Shown: piece after piece, positions 7,956-16,186 of the stretch | How positions within the stretch are numbered: the stretch's first letter is position 1 | Layout: the number at the start of each line of letters is the position of its first letter | DNA from: Hyphomicrobiales bacterium | GTDB taxonomy: Bacteria; Pseudomonadota; Alphaproteobacteria; Rhizobiales; Rhizobiaceae | Assembly (NCBI GenBank): GCA_030456445.1 | Contig: JAKDNM010000026.1 | Location: 1 to 37,056, forward strand | Direction of reading: 5' to 3' | DNA length: 37,056 nt | The notes under the pieces: model-generated | What the model saw: the letters and a program-made list of their open reading frames with translations, nothing else | Database searches by the model: none | Told to the model about the DNA's origin: nothing | Position numbers and translations under genes: made by a program

Positions 7956-8585
7956 CTATTTGGTGCCGTACAAGCGGTCGCCCGCATCGCCCAGGCCGGG
8001 GAGGATATACCCCACTTCGTTGAGGCGCTCGTCGATCGCGGCGGTGAAAACCGGCACGTCCGGATGCGCCTTGGTGAAGCGTTCTATCCCCTCCGGCGCG
8101 GCGAGCAGGCACAGGAAGCGCATATTGGTCGCGCCGCGCGCCTTCAGCATCTCCACCGCCGCGATTGCCGAGTTGGCGGTCGCCAGCATCGGGTCGACGA
8201 TGATGATCAGCCGGTCGGCGAGGTCGCTCGGCGCCTTGAAGAAATATTCCACCGCTTCCAGCGTTTCATGGTCGCGGTAAAGTCCGATATGGGCGACGCG
8301 CGCCGCCGGCACGAGATCGAGCAACCCTTCGAGCAAGCCGTTGCCAGCTCGGAGCACCGAGGCAAAAACCAGCTTCTTGCCTTCCAGCGTCGGCGCTTCC
8401 ATCGTCGTCAGCGGCGTCTCGATGGTTTTCGTCGTCAGTTCCAGATTGCGCGTTACCTCGTAGCCGAGGAGCAGCGATATCTCGCGCAGCAGGCGCCGGA
8501 AGCCTGCGGTCGAGGTTTCCTTGCTGCGCATGATCGTCAGCTTGTGCTGCACCAGCGGGTGGTCGACGACGGTCACGCCCTGCAT
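7956..8585 (-). CDS. upp: Uracil phosphoribosyltransferase
   Basis: This 209-residue enzyme joins uracil and PRPP to give UMP, the salvage step for uracil released by deaminase and phosphorylase action. Recognisable parts are [19 protein letters not shown] at the N-terminus, [13 protein letters not shown], the PRPP loop [14 protein letters not shown] (many homologues read LATGGS here) and the C-terminal uracil-binding region [25 protein letters not shown]. The ATG at 8585 is preceded by GAGGGA (minus strand) with 6 bp spacing, and the protein then has exactly the family length. Longer upstream reading frames are not supported. A promoter candidate lies at 8617-8645. Confidence 0.96.
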   Translation of the reverse strand: MQGVTVVDHPLVQHKLTIMRSKETSTAGFRRLLREISLLLGYEVTRNLELTTKTIETPLTTMEAPTLEGKKLVFASVLRAGNGLLEGLLDLVPAARVAHIGLYRDHETLEAVEYFFKAPSDLADRLIIIVDPMLATANSAIAAVEMLKARGATNMRFLCLLAAPEGIERFTKAHPDVPVFTAAIDERLNEVGYILPGLGDAGDRLYGTK

Positions 8586-8616
8586 TTCGTATCCCTCGAT
8601 TTCGCGATTTCCAGAC

Positions 8617-8645
8617 AATATTAGCGGCTGGGAGCCCGCTGACAA
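8617..8645 (-). promoter_or_regulatory. Candidate sigma-70 promoter for upp
   Basis: On the minus strand, TTGTCA (8645-8640) and AATATT (8622-8617) are separated by 17 bp. They match the -35 box at 5 of 6 and the -10 box at 4 of 6 positions. The ribosome-binding GAGGGA and the upp start codon follow about 20 bp downstream of the predicted transcription start. Confidence 0.5.
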
Positions 8646-8781
8646 ATCCCGCTTGGCCGCCCAACCCACAGTTTTATGCGATCCGCGCGGTTTACCACGC
8701 GTCCGTTCATCGCGGCTTTGACGATAGCGCCCCTGATTTCGATCGGTTATGGTCCCGCCGTTTTCAGGACAGGACATTGGA

Positions 8782-9558
8782 ATGTCGGAACAACGCGCTG
8801 CCGCCGGCGAAGGCATGCGGACCTCCTTCGGTTTCCGCCCGGTCGCCGATGGCGAGAAGCAGGGACTGGTCGACACGGTTTTTCACCGGGTCGCCGAACG
8901 CTACGATCTCATGAACGACCTGATGTCGGGCGGCCTGCACCGGCTGTGGAAGGACGGCATGGTCGCCTGGCTCAATCCGCCGAAGCGGGCGGGTTGGAAG
9001 GCGCTCGATGTTGCCGGCGGCACCGGCGACGTCGCTTTCCGTATCGTCGAGGCCTCGAACCGCACCGCCCATGTCACGGTGCTAGACATCAACGGCTCCA
9101 TGCTCGCCGTCGGTCAGGATCGGGCGACACGCCACCATGTTGCGGAGAATGTCGATTTCATCGAGGCGAACGCGGAGGAACTGCTTTTCACGAACAATTC
9201 CTTCGACGCCTATACCATCGCCTTCGGCATCCGCAACGTGCCAAGGATCGACGCCGCGCTTGCCGAGGCTTACCGCGTGCTGAAGCCGGGCGGCCGCTTC
9301 CTCTGCCTCGAATTCTCCGAAGTCGAGATGCCGCTGCTCGACCGCGCCTATGAGGCCTGGTCGTTCAACGCCATCCCGCGCATCGGCGGCATCGTGGCGG
9401 GCGACCCGGATTCCTATCGCTATCTGGTCGAGTCGATCCGCAAATTCCCCAATCAGACGAATTTCGCCGCCATGATCCGCGCCGCCGGGTTCGAGCGTGT
9501 CACGTGGCGCAACTATTCGGGCGGCATCGCGGCGCTGCATTCGGGCTGGAAGCTTTGA
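8782..9558 (+). CDS. ubiE: Demethylmenaquinone/2-polyprenyl-6-methoxy-1,4-benzoquinol methyltransferase
   Basis: This 258-residue SAM-dependent C-methyltransferase acts in ubiquinone synthesis. Visible motifs are the N-terminal [19 protein letters not shown]-type signature (residues 30-52), SAM motif [14 protein letters not shown] (about residue 76), [19 protein letters not shown] (motif II/III region, about 145) and the C-terminal [16 protein letters not shown]. The start is ATG 8782; an in-frame ATG 33 bp upstream would add 11 residues not typical of the family. ubiB follows 13 bp later, the usual alphaproteobacterial pair. It is divergent from upp with a 196-bp shared upstream region. Confidence 0.95.
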   Translation: MSEQRAAAGEGMRTSFGFRPVADGEKQGLVDTVFHRVAERYDLMNDLMSGGLHRLWKDGMVAWLNPPKRAGWKALDVAGGTGDVAFRIVEASNRTAHVTVLDINGSMLAVGQDRATRHHVAENVDFIEANAEELLFTNNSFDAYTIAFGIRNVPRIDAALAEAYRVLKPGGRFLCLEFSEVEMPLLDRAYEAWSFNAIPRIGGIVAGDPDSYRYLVESIRKFPNQTNFAAMIRAAGFERVTWRNYSGGIAALHSGWKL

Positions 9559-9571
9559 CGGATCGCGCCGC

Positions 9572-11146
9572 ATGAGCACGATCGGCGCGTCGCTCCGCCT
9601 CATTCGCGCCGGCTGGGTGCTGGCGCGCGAGGGCGTGCTTGCCTCGTTGCCGGGCGACGATCTTTCAGGCGCGCCGAAAGTCGCCTGGCGCCTGTCGAAG
9701 GCGCTGGCCAGGCGGCGCGCGACGCGCAAACAGCGGTCGGAGAGGTTGGCGGGCGCGGTCGAGCGGCTTGGGCCGTCCTATGTCAAGCTCGGCCAGTTCC
9801 TCGCAACGCGCCCGGACGTGGTCGGCAAGGAGATGGCGCTGGACCTAGCCGGCCTGCAGGACCGCATGGCGACCTTTCCGCGCGCAGAGGCCGTCGCCTC
9901 GGTCGAGGCGTCGCTAGGCCGCCCCGTGGAGGATCTGTTCGAGCGCTTCGGCGAACCGGTTGCGGCCGCCTCCATCGCACAGGTCCACGAGGCGGTGGTG
10001 ACGAGCGGCCGCGTGCCGGGGCGCGTCGCCGTGAAGATCATCCGTCCGGGCGTCCGCCACCGCTTCCAGAACGATCTCGAAAGCTATTTCCTCGCAGCAC
10101 ACCTGCAGGAGCGCTTCATGGCTTCCTCACGCCGGCTGCGGCCGGTGGAGGTGGCGGAAACGCTGGCCCAGACGACCCGCATGGAGATGGATTTGCGGCT
10201 GGAAGCGGCCGCCCTTTCCGAACTGGCGGAGAACACGAAGGACGATCCGGGCTTCCGCGTTCCCGCCGTCGATTGGGAGCGCACGGGGCGCGACGTGCTG
10301 ACGCTCGAATGGATCGACGGCGTCAAGATGTCGAACGTAGAGGGGCTTGCCGCCGCAGGCCACGATCTGAAGACGCTGGCGGCGACGCTCATCCAGTCCT
10401 TCCTGCGTCATACGCTGCGCGACGGCTTCTTCCATGCCGACATGCATCCGGGCAATCTGTTCGTCGAGGCCGACGGCACCATCGCCGCGGTCGATCTCGG
10501 CATCACCGGGCGGCTTGGCAAGAAGGAGCGCCGCTATCTGGCCGAGATCCTCTATGGCTTCATCGTGCGCGACTACCGGCGCGTCGCCGAAGTGCATTTC
10601 GAAGCCGGCTATGTTCCCGCCAGGCATGATGTCGCTTCCTTCGCGCAGGCGATCCGCGCCATCGGCGAGCCGATCCACGGCCAATCGGCCGAAACCATCT
10701 CCATGGCGCGCCTGTTGACGCTTCTTTTCGAGGTGACCGAGCTTTTCGACATGCAGACGCGGCCGGAGCTTCTGCTCCTGCAAAAGACGATGGTCGTGGT
10801 CGAGGGCGTGGCGCGCACGCTCGATCCCGCCTTCAACATGTGGAAGGCGTCGGAGCCTGTCGTCGGCGGCTGGATCCGCGACAATCTCGGACCGAAGGCG
10901 CTTCTGGTCGACGCCCGCGACGGCGCCAACGCGCTTCTGTCGCTCGCCCGCCAGGCACCCGACCTTGCCGCCCGCGCCGAGCGCCTGTCGCGCGAGATCG
11001 ACCAGATGGCCGAGAACGGACTGCGCTTCGACGCCGAAACCGCCCGCGCCATCGGCAAGGCCGAGGCACGCCACACGCGCTGGGGCCGTGTGGCGCTTTG
11101 GGTGATGGCGGTCGCGCTGGTCGCGATTGCGTGGAAAATGCTGTAG
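9572..11146 (+). CDS. ubiB: Ubiquinone biosynthesis atypical kinase/ATPase UbiB
   Basis: This 524-residue member of the ABC1/ADCK family supports ubiquinone synthesis at the membrane. The KxGQ motif is in PSYVKLGQFLATRPD (about residue 70), the alanine-rich nucleotide loop in VAAASIAQVHEA (about 130), and the ATP lysine in RVAVKIIRPG (about 153). The catalytic loop is HADMHPGNLFVEADG and the DFG-equivalent is AAVDLGITGRLG. The C-terminal WGRVALWVMAVALVAIAWKML is a transmembrane anchor; many UbiB proteins have two. Start ATG 9572 follows ubiE by 13 bp. The usual next gene, coaBC, has been displaced by a toxin-antitoxin pair. Confidence 0.95.
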   Translation: MSTIGASLRLIRAGWVLAREGVLASLPGDDLSGAPKVAWRLSKALARRRATRKQRSERLAGAVERLGPSYVKLGQFLATRPDVVGKEMALDLAGLQDRMATFPRAEAVASVEASLGRPVEDLFERFGEPVAAASIAQVHEAVVTSGRVPGRVAVKIIRPGVRHRFQNDLESYFLAAHLQERFMASSRRLRPVEVAETLAQTTRMEMDLRLEAAALSELAENTKDDPGFRVPAVDWERTGRDVLTLEWIDGVKMSNVEGLAAAGHDLKTLAATLIQSFLRHTLRDGFFHADMHPGNLFVEADGTIAAVDLGITGRLGKKERRYLAEILYGFIVRDYRRVAEVHFEAGYVPARHDVASFAQAIRAIGEPIHGQSAETISMARLLTLLFEVTELFDMQTRPELLLLQKTMVVVEGVARTLDPAFNMWKASEPVVGGWIRDNLGPKALLVDARDGANALLSLARQAPDLAARAERLSREIDQMAENGLRFDAETARAIGKAEARHTRWGRVALWVMAVALVAIAWKML

Positions 11147-11153
11147 ATTCGGT

Positions 11154-11200
11154 ATGCTAGCATCGCTAGCATTGCAGTCACTGTCTTACAGGACTATCTT
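11154..11200 (+). promoter_or_regulatory. Promoter and operator of the FitAB-like operon
   Basis: An inverted repeat of 8-bp arms, ATGCTAGC (11154-11161) and GCTAGCAT (11165-11172), with a 3-bp spacer starts 8 bp after the ubiB stop. It abuts a plausible promoter: TTGCAG (11172-11177), 17 bp, TATCTT (11195-11200). Antitoxins of the ribbon-helix-helix FitA/VapB type normally bind such repeats to repress their own operon, so this is the likely autoregulatory operator. The repeat is seen directly; its use is inferred. Confidence 0.65.
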
Positions 11201-11221
11201 CATCTCCGTTGGGAGAATGAA

Positions 11222-11503
11222 ATGGGCACGGTGACGGTTCGGAAACTGGATGACGTAGTGATCCGCGATCTGCGGAAGAGCGCAGCAGAGCGTGGTGTTT
11301 CCATGGAACAGGAGGCGCGTGACCGGCTGCGCCGGCCGCTTTCGCAAGCCGATCCGAAGAAATCTGAAGCAGGCGAACCCAAATGGCATCTGCAGGCATC
11401 GCTTGAGGAAATCCTGGCACTCGGCCGCAAACTGCCGAAGGTTGAGTTCGACCAAAAGGAAGAGTCTGACCGACTTTACGACTACCTTGACGAGCGGAAA
11501 TGA
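11222..11503 (+). CDS. FitA/VapB-like antitoxin (ribbon-helix-helix)
   Basis: This 93-residue protein has a short N-terminal strand-helix-helix segment, MGTVTVRKLDDVVIRDLRKSA followed by ERGVSMEQEARDRLRR, typical of Arc/MetJ-type FitA-like antitoxins. The C-terminal half is charged and likely wraps the toxin (WHLQASLEEILALGRKLPK, then an acidic tail). GGGAG lies 6 bp before the ATG. The stop overlaps the toxin start by 4 bp. The segment is more AT-rich than the neighbouring ubiB and coaBC genes, suggesting acquisition. It should neutralise the downstream PIN toxin and bind the inverted repeat upstream. Confidence 0.85.
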   Translation: MGTVTVRKLDDVVIRDLRKSAAERGVSMEQEARDRLRRPLSQADPKKSEAGEPKWHLQASLEEILALGRKLPKVEFDQKEESDRLYDYLDERK

Positions 11504-11904
11504 TCGTCATCGACACGTCAGTGTTGATCGCTCTGTTGAAAGTGGAGCATGACGCTCCGGAGCTTACACAATGTATGGCCGCCGCCCCTGCTCGCTACGT
11601 CAGCGCTGGTTCGATGCTCGAATGCGGGATCGTAGTTGGCTCGAAATACGGAGATGTGGGTCTGCGCGCGATGCGGGAGCTTTGTTCAAGCCTGGCGCTG
11701 GAGGTCGTTCCCTTCGACGCGGACCAGTCGCGCGTGGGATATGAAGCATTCCGCCGCTACGGGCGAGGCAGCAAACACCCGGCCAAGCTCAATTTCGGCG
11801 ACTGTTTCGCCTACGCACTGGCGAAGACGCGCAATCTGCCGCTTCTTTTCAAGGGCGACGATTTCATCCATACCGATATCGAGCCGGCCTTGAAGCCGGA
11901 GTGA
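11500..11904 (+). CDS. VapC/FitB-like PIN-domain ribonuclease toxin
   Basis: This 134-residue protein is a single PIN domain. The acidic metal-binding residues are visible: Asp5 in MIVIDTSVLIALL, Glu41 in SMLECGIV, Asp101 in NFGDCFAYALAK and Asp121 in LLFKGDDFIHTDI. The last motif is the hallmark of the FitB/VapC group. Family members are Mg-dependent RNases, often cutting tRNA or rRNA; the target here is unknown. It starts inside the antitoxin stop (4-bp overlap). Its own stop lies in a GTGA that could also start a slightly longer coaBC, so the toxin and coaBC mRNAs are physically joined. All catalytic acids are intact, so the gene looks functional. Confidence 0.9.
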   Translation: MIVIDTSVLIALLKVEHDAPELTQCMAAAPARYVSAGSMLECGIVVGSKYGDVGLRAMRELCSSLALEVVPFDADQSRVGYEAFRRYGRGSKHPAKLNFGDCFAYALAKTRNLPLLFKGDDFIHTDIEPALKPE

Positions 11905-11921
11905 GAAGGGCGGCAAGGGTC

Positions 11922-13127
11922 TTGAGTCTTTCCGGCAAGCACATATTGCTCATCATCGGCGGCGGGATCGCCGCCTATAAATCGCTTGACCTCATCCGCC
12001 GGCTGCGTGAGCGCGGGGTCTCGGTGCGCGCGGTGATGACGGCGGGCTCGCAGCATTTCGTCACCCCGCTTTCGGTCGGCGCGCTCACCGGCGGCAAGGT
12101 CTTCACCGAACTTTTCGACCGTGACGCCGAGCATGATGTCGGCCATATCCGCCTGTCGCGGGAGGCGGACCTGATCGTCGTGGCGCCGGCGACGGCCGAT
12201 CTGATGGCGAAGATGGCCGGCGGCCATGCCGACGATCTCGCAACGGCCGTACTGATGGCAACCGACAAGCCCGTCCTGATCGCGCCGGCGATGAACCCGA
12301 GAATGTGGGACCATCCGGCGACCCGCCGCAACCGCGCTATCCTCGCCGGCGACGGCATCCGTTTCGTGGGACCGGAGAAGGGCGAGATGGCCGAAAGCGG
12401 CGAGGCCGGCGAGGGCCGCATGGCCGAACCGCCGGCGATCATCGCGGCGGTGGAGAATCTGCTCGACGGCGGGCCGAAGCCGCTCGCCGGCAGGAAGATC
12501 GTCGTCACCTCCGGCCCGACGCACGAGCCGATCGATCCGGTGCGCTATATCGCCAACCGCTCATCCGGCAAGCAGGGGCATGCGATTGCCGCCGCCCTTG
12601 CAGCACTCGGCGCGGAGGTGCGGCTCGTCTCCGGTCCGGTTTCCATCCCCGATCCGGCTGGCGTCGACACCGTCCACGTGGAAAGCGCGCGGCAGATGCG
12701 GGAGGCGGTGGTTGCGGCGCTCCCCGTCGATGCGGCGGTGATGGTCGCCGCCGTCGCCGACTGGCGGGCGGCGGATAGTTCGGCTGAGAAGATCAAGAAG
12801 GCGCCGGGCGCCGAGCCGCCAACGCTGAAAATGATCGAAAATCCCGACATCCTCGCCGAAATCGGCCGTTCCGCCCAGCGACCGCGCTTCGTCGTCGGCT
12901 TTGCCGCCGAGACCCGGAACCTGCTGGAGAACGCCGGTGCGAAGCTGAAGAAAAAGGGCGCCGACGTCATCGTCGCCAACGACGTGTCGGAAGGCACGGG
13001 CACGATGGGTGGCGATTTGAATCGCGTCCGCATCGTTTCGGTCGCCGGCGTCGAGGAATGGCCCGAACTCGGCAAAGCCGAAGTGGCCGAAAGGCTGGCC
13101 GCGCTGATCGCCGAACGATTGAAATAA
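11922..13127 (+). CDS. coaBC: Bifunctional phosphopantothenoylcysteine synthetase/decarboxylase
   Basis: This CoA-pathway enzyme joins cysteine to 4'-phosphopantothenate and decarboxylates the product. The N-terminal flavoprotein decarboxylase has ILLIIGGGIAAYKSLDLIRRL, the motif VVAPATADLMAKMAGG and the catalytic-loop PAMNPRMWDHPA. The C-terminal synthetase has VVTSGPTHEPIDPVRYIANRSSGKQG and the conserved VGFAAET and ANDVS motifs. The TTG at 11922 gives a start (xSLSGKHILL) that lines up with the usual family start, and GAGAAGG lies about 11 bp upstream. A GTG at 11901 overlapping the toxin stop would add seven residues and cannot be excluded. The resulting protein is 401 residues, normal for the family. 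Confidence 0.93.
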   Translation: MSLSGKHILLIIGGGIAAYKSLDLIRRLRERGVSVRAVMTAGSQHFVTPLSVGALTGGKVFTELFDRDAEHDVGHIRLSREADLIVVAPATADLMAKMAGGHADDLATAVLMATDKPVLIAPAMNPRMWDHPATRRNRAILAGDGIRFVGPEKGEMAESGEAGEGRMAEPPAIIAAVENLLDGGPKPLAGRKIVVTSGPTHEPIDPVRYIANRSSGKQGHAIAAALAALGAEVRLVSGPVSIPDPAGVDTVHVESARQMREAVVAALPVDAAVMVAAVADWRAADSSAEKIKKAPGAEPPTLKMIENPDILAEIGRSAQRPRFVVGFAAETRNLLENAGAKLKKKGADVIVANDVSEGTGTMGGDLNRVRIVSVAGVEEWPELGKAEVAERLAALIAERLK

Positions 13128-13155
13128 CGGCTCGCCCCGCCGTCCGGTCGGTGCT

Positions 13156-14154
13156 TTATCTCACCAGAAAGCCGCGTCCGAGAATATCGTCTTCCTCCAG
13201 CGTGAATTCCGCCTTGCCGCAATAATGCGCCCGCCCGGAAACGCGCGCGACGATGGCCGCATGGGGACCGGCCGTCGTTATCCGCGCGACCGCTCCCTCG
13301 AAGCGCGAGCCGACGATGCTCTCGAACGTCCGGGCTTCTCCACCGCCGATCTGGCCTTTCGCGTGCAAAGCCGCGAGCCTGGCCGTCACGCCGGAGCCGG
13401 TCGGCGAACGGTCGACTTCGGCATCGGCGAAGACGCAGATGTTGCGGGTCGGTTTGTCGGGTCCGCCTTCCATGCCGTCGGTCAGGATGGAGCCGTAGAG
13501 GAAGGCCAGATCCTCGTGCTCGGGATGGGAAAGCGGAAACTCCGTTTTCACCTTCTCGGTCAGCGCCGTCGCTGCCTTGACGAAGGCGGCAGCCCCGTGC
13601 CGGCCGAAGCGAAGGCCGAATTGCCGGCAATCGGCAAGTGCGTAGAAAGCGCCGCCATAGGCGATGTCGAATTTGATGCGGCCATAGTCCGGAAGGACCA
13701 CCGACCGGTCGGCCGCGAAAAGGAAGGCCGGCACGCTCTCAAAGGAAACCGCTCCCGCCCTGCCGTTGTCCACTTGGACCGAAGCCGTCACCATGCCGCA
13801 GGGGCATTCGATGTTGACGGTCGTGAGCGGTTCCTCGGCCTCGACCAGCCCCTGGTCGACCGCGTAGCGCCCAAGCGCGACGATGGCGTGGCCGCACATG
13901 GTCGAATAGCCCTCATTGTGCATGAAGAGCACGGCGAGGTCGGCGCCGGGCAGGTCCGGCTCGACCAGAAGCGCGCCATACATGTCGTGATGGCCGCGCG
14001 GCTCGAAGATCAGCATCCGGCGCAGATGGTCGAGATTGTCCCGCACGAAGGCGCGCTTTTCGAGGATGGTGCCCTTCGGGATCGGCGGATAGCCGCCGGT
14101 GACGATCCTGAGCGGCTCACCGCCGGTATGCATGTCCACGACATTTATCGTCAT
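13156..14154 (-). CDS. Trans-3-hydroxy-L-proline dehydratase (proline racemase family)
   Basis: This 332-residue protein belongs to the proline racemase superfamily. The first catalytic position is Cys87 in STMCGHAIVALGR. The second is Thr252 in DRSPTGSGVTARLAAL, where racemases and 4-hydroxyproline epimerases have cysteine. The Cys/Thr pair is diagnostic of trans-3-hydroxy-L-proline dehydratase (L3HYPDH type), which yields delta-1-pyrroline-2-carboxylate. The start MTINVVDMHTGGEPLRIV matches the family, and GAGGG lies upstream of the ATG. It is 10 bp downstream of the PEP-mutase-family gene and likely co-transcribed with it. A partner reductase that would complete the route to L-proline is not in the window. 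Confidence 0.88.
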   Translation of the reverse strand: MTINVVDMHTGGEPLRIVTGGYPPIPKGTILEKRAFVRDNLDHLRRMLIFEPRGHHDMYGALLVEPDLPGADLAVLFMHNEGYSTMCGHAIVALGRYAVDQGLVEAEEPLTTVNIECPCGMVTASVQVDNGRAGAVSFESVPAFLFAADRSVVLPDYGRIKFDIAYGGAFYALADCRQFGLRFGRHGAAAFVKAATALTEKVKTEFPLSHPEHEDLAFLYGSILTDGMEGGPDKPTRNICVFADAEVDRSPTGSGVTARLAALHAKGQIGGGEARTFESIVGSRFEGAVARITTAGPHAAIVARVSGRAHYCGKAEFTLEEDDILGRGFLVR

Positions 14155-14164
14155 GCCGTTGCCC

Positions 14165-14974
14165 TCAGTCGCCCGGCGAAAACAGCTTCTGCAGCGTCGC
14201 ATAGGGTGTCGCGTCGCGAGCGTAGGTGAAGGTGCCGTGTTCCAGCATCTCGCGTGCGGCCCGCTCGACGCTGGCGAAGGCATAATTCGTCAGCTTCGAC
14301 CCGACGGAGATGCGGCGGGCGCCGGCCTCGTTCAACTGCGCCATGGTGAGTTGCGGGACGGCGAGCACGTTGACTGGTCGCGAGACCGACTGGCAGATCG
14401 TGCGGACGACCTTGATGTCGGTGAGGCCGGGCGCGTAGAGCACATCGGCGCCAGCCTTCTCATAGGCCTGAAGGCGCTTGATCGTGTCGTCCAGATCGTT
14501 GCGCCCATGCAGGAAATTCTCGGCGCGCGCGGTGAAGACGAAGTCGCGTCGTAAAGATTTCGCCGCCTCGGCCGCCGCCGCAACCCGCTCGACCGCCTGG
14601 TTGAAATCGTAGATGGGCCGGGTCTTGTCGCCGGTCGCGTCTTCGATGGAGCAGCCGGCGAGCCCGGCCGCTTCCGCCGCGAAGATGGTCTCGGCGGCGC
14701 TGTCGGCGCTGTCGCCCTTGCCGTTCTCCAGATCGGCCGATACCGGCAGGTCGGTCGCGGCAACGATTTCGCGGCAATGCACCATCATCTGCTCGAAATC
14801 GATGCCGCCGTCGGGCAGGCCCCGCGAAAAGGCGAAGCCGGCGCTGGTCGTCGCCAGCGCCTTGAACCCGAGCGAGGCAAGGAATTTTGCCGTTCCGATA
14901 TCCCAGGGATTGGGGATGATGAACGCTTCCGGGCCGCCATGCAGCTTGCGGAAGGAACTGTCGTTTCTAGCCAT
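14165..14974 (-). CDS. Isocitrate lyase/PEP mutase family protein
   Basis: This 269-residue TIM-barrel protein has family features: FIIPNPWDIGTAKFLASLGF, LPVSADLENGKGD, CSIEDATGDKTRPIYD (metal and substrate acids) and the FTARAENFLHG strand. It lacks the KKCGH loop of isocitrate lyase, so it is in the large PEP mutase-like group that includes oxaloacetate decarboxylases and C-C lyases of 2-methylisocitrate type. The exact substrate cannot be assigned. The start is supported by a near-perfect AGGAGGT about 4 bp before ATG 14974, one of the strongest ribosome-binding sites in the window. The hydroxyproline dehydratase gene follows immediately. Confidence 0.85.
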   Translation of the reverse strand: MARNDSSFRKLHGGPEAFIIPNPWDIGTAKFLASLGFKALATTSAGFAFSRGLPDGGIDFEQMMVHCREIVAATDLPVSADLENGKGDSADSAAETIFAAEAAGLAGCSIEDATGDKTRPIYDFNQAVERVAAAAEAAKSLRRDFVFTARAENFLHGRNDLDDTIKRLQAYEKAGADVLYAPGLTDIKVVRTICQSVSRPVNVLAVPQLTMAQLNEAGARRISVGSKLTNYAFASVERAAREMLEHGTFTYARDATPYATLQKLFSPGD

Positions 14975-15089
14975 TGGCACCTCCTTCGCCGACCCGCCAT
15001 GATTGTCGGTTTGGACCAGTTCGGCGCGGACCCCATCTCCTGTCAAGATGCTCCGCTTGCACCAGAGGCGTCGCCGAAAGAAGACGCGG

Positions 15090-15554
15090 CTATTTCGTGC
15101 CCGTCGAGCCGAAACCGCCCGCTCCGCGCGCTGTTTGCGACGAGAGGCTGCGTTCCTCGATCGTTGCATGCGCCACGGGTGCAATGATCATCTGGGCGAC
15201 GCGCATGCCGCGGCTGATCTCGAAATCCTCGTCGCCATGGTTGACGAGCAGCACCATCACCTCGCCGCGATAGTCGCTGTCGATGGTGCCGGGCGTGTTC
15301 AGGCAGGTGACGCCGTGCTTGAGCGCCAGGCCGGAGCGCGGCCTGATCTGCGCCTCGAAGCCGGCCGGCACTTCCACGATCAGCCCCGTCGGCACCAGCG
15401 TGCGCCGGCCGGGCAGGAGCAGGATCGGCCGGTCCTCAGCCACGGAAGCGCGCAAATCCATCCCCGCCGCGCCTTCCGTCTCGTAGGCGGGCAGCGGCAG
15501 ACCCTTTGAGTGCGGAAGGCGGACGATGCCGAGAAGCGGTGCGGGGTTTGTCAT
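15090..15554 (-). CDS. dut: dUTP diphosphatase
   Basis: This 154-residue trimeric dUTPase hydrolyses dUTP to dUMP and PPi, keeping uracil out of DNA and supplying dTMP synthesis. All five family motifs are present in order: [35 protein letters not shown] (with the catalytic Asp), RVAQMIIAP and the C-terminal arm [12 protein letters not shown]. Length is normal. In related genomes dut usually follows coaBC directly; here two catabolic genes lie between them and dut is on the opposite strand from coaBC. Confidence 0.96.
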   Translation of the reverse strand: MTNPAPLLGIVRLPHSKGLPLPAYETEGAAGMDLRASVAEDRPILLLPGRRTLVPTGLIVEVPAGFEAQIRPRSGLALKHGVTCLNTPGTIDSDYRGEVMVLLVNHGDEDFEISRGMRVAQMIIAPVAHATIEERSLSSQTARGAGGFGSTGTK

Positions 15555-15608
15555 GAGGCTGGTCCTATCGCCATCCGCTGCCTTGCCGTCAATCGGCCGC
15601 GAAGTTTA

Positions 15609-16079
15609 TCACCGCAATATTGGCGGCAGTTCCATCGTCTCCTTGATTTCCTCCATGACGAAGGAGGCGGAGACGTCGGAAAGCGGCACCTTGGCGATCA
15701 ACCGTTGGTAAAGCCTGTCATAGGCCTTAACGTCGGGCACGCGCGCCCTGAGCACATAGTCGAGATCGCCCGACATCCGGTAGACGCCGATGATTTCGGG
15801 AATGGAACTGACGGCATTGCGGAACTTCTTCAGCCAATCCGGCTCGTGATGGGTCGTGCGGATCAGGATGAAGACCGACAGCCCGAAGCCGAGCTTCTCC
15901 GCATCCACCAGCGCCACCCTGCCGGTGATGATGCCGGCCTCCTCCATCAGTTTCACACGCCGCCAGCAGGCGTTGCGGGAAAGGCCGACCCGCTCCGAAA
16001 TCTGGTCGGCGGAGAGTGTCCCGTCGCGCTGCAGTTCGGCGAGGATCCTGCGATCCATTGGGTCGATATCGAGCTTCAT
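15609..16079 (-). CDS. Lrp/AsnC family transcriptional regulator
   Basis: This 156-residue regulator has an N-terminal winged helix-turn-helix (MDRRILAELQRDGTLSADQISERVGLSRNACWRRVKLMEEAGII, residues about 8-50) and a C-terminal RAM/ligand-binding domain (FGLSVFILIRT onward, IGVYRMSGDLDYVLRARVPD). Members sense amino acids. I chose ATG 16079; a TTG six codons upstream is possible but would place the start inside the operator. No ribosome-binding site precedes the ATG and a candidate promoter puts the transcript start nearly on the ATG, so the mRNA may be leaderless. Neighbouring amino-acid genes (hydroxyproline dehydratase, DadA-like oxidase) are possible targets. Confidence 0.92.
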   Translation of the reverse strand: MKLDIDPMDRRILAELQRDGTLSADQISERVGLSRNACWRRVKLMEEAGIITGRVALVDAEKLGFGLSVFILIRTTHHEPDWLKKFRNAVSSIPEIIGVYRMSGDLDYVLRARVPDVKAYDRLYQRLIAKVPLSDVSASFVMEEIKETMELPPILR

Positions 16080-16134
16080 TTGGGATGTATGTCCCAAAGA
16101 TCAGCGTCCTTCAAGGACAAATTGGGATAAATCC
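16079..16134 (-). promoter_or_regulatory. Lrp-type operator and promoter at the regulator start
   Basis: TTTGGGA (16079-16085) and TCCCAAA (16092-16098) form a perfect inverted repeat around a 6-bp centre and touch the first base of the regulator start codon. A second TTGGGAT half-site with a following ATCC lies at 16122-16134. On the minus strand TTGAAG (16114-16109) and CATACA (16091-16086, the repeat centre) are 17 bp apart and form a weak promoter whose start point would fall at about the ATG. Autoregulation and control of the divergent DUF6356 gene are inferred. Confidence 0.6.
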
Positions 16135-16186
16135 GACCGGCGGCGATGCTATCCTTCCATTCAGCGCATTCAGGGGAACCCAGAAG

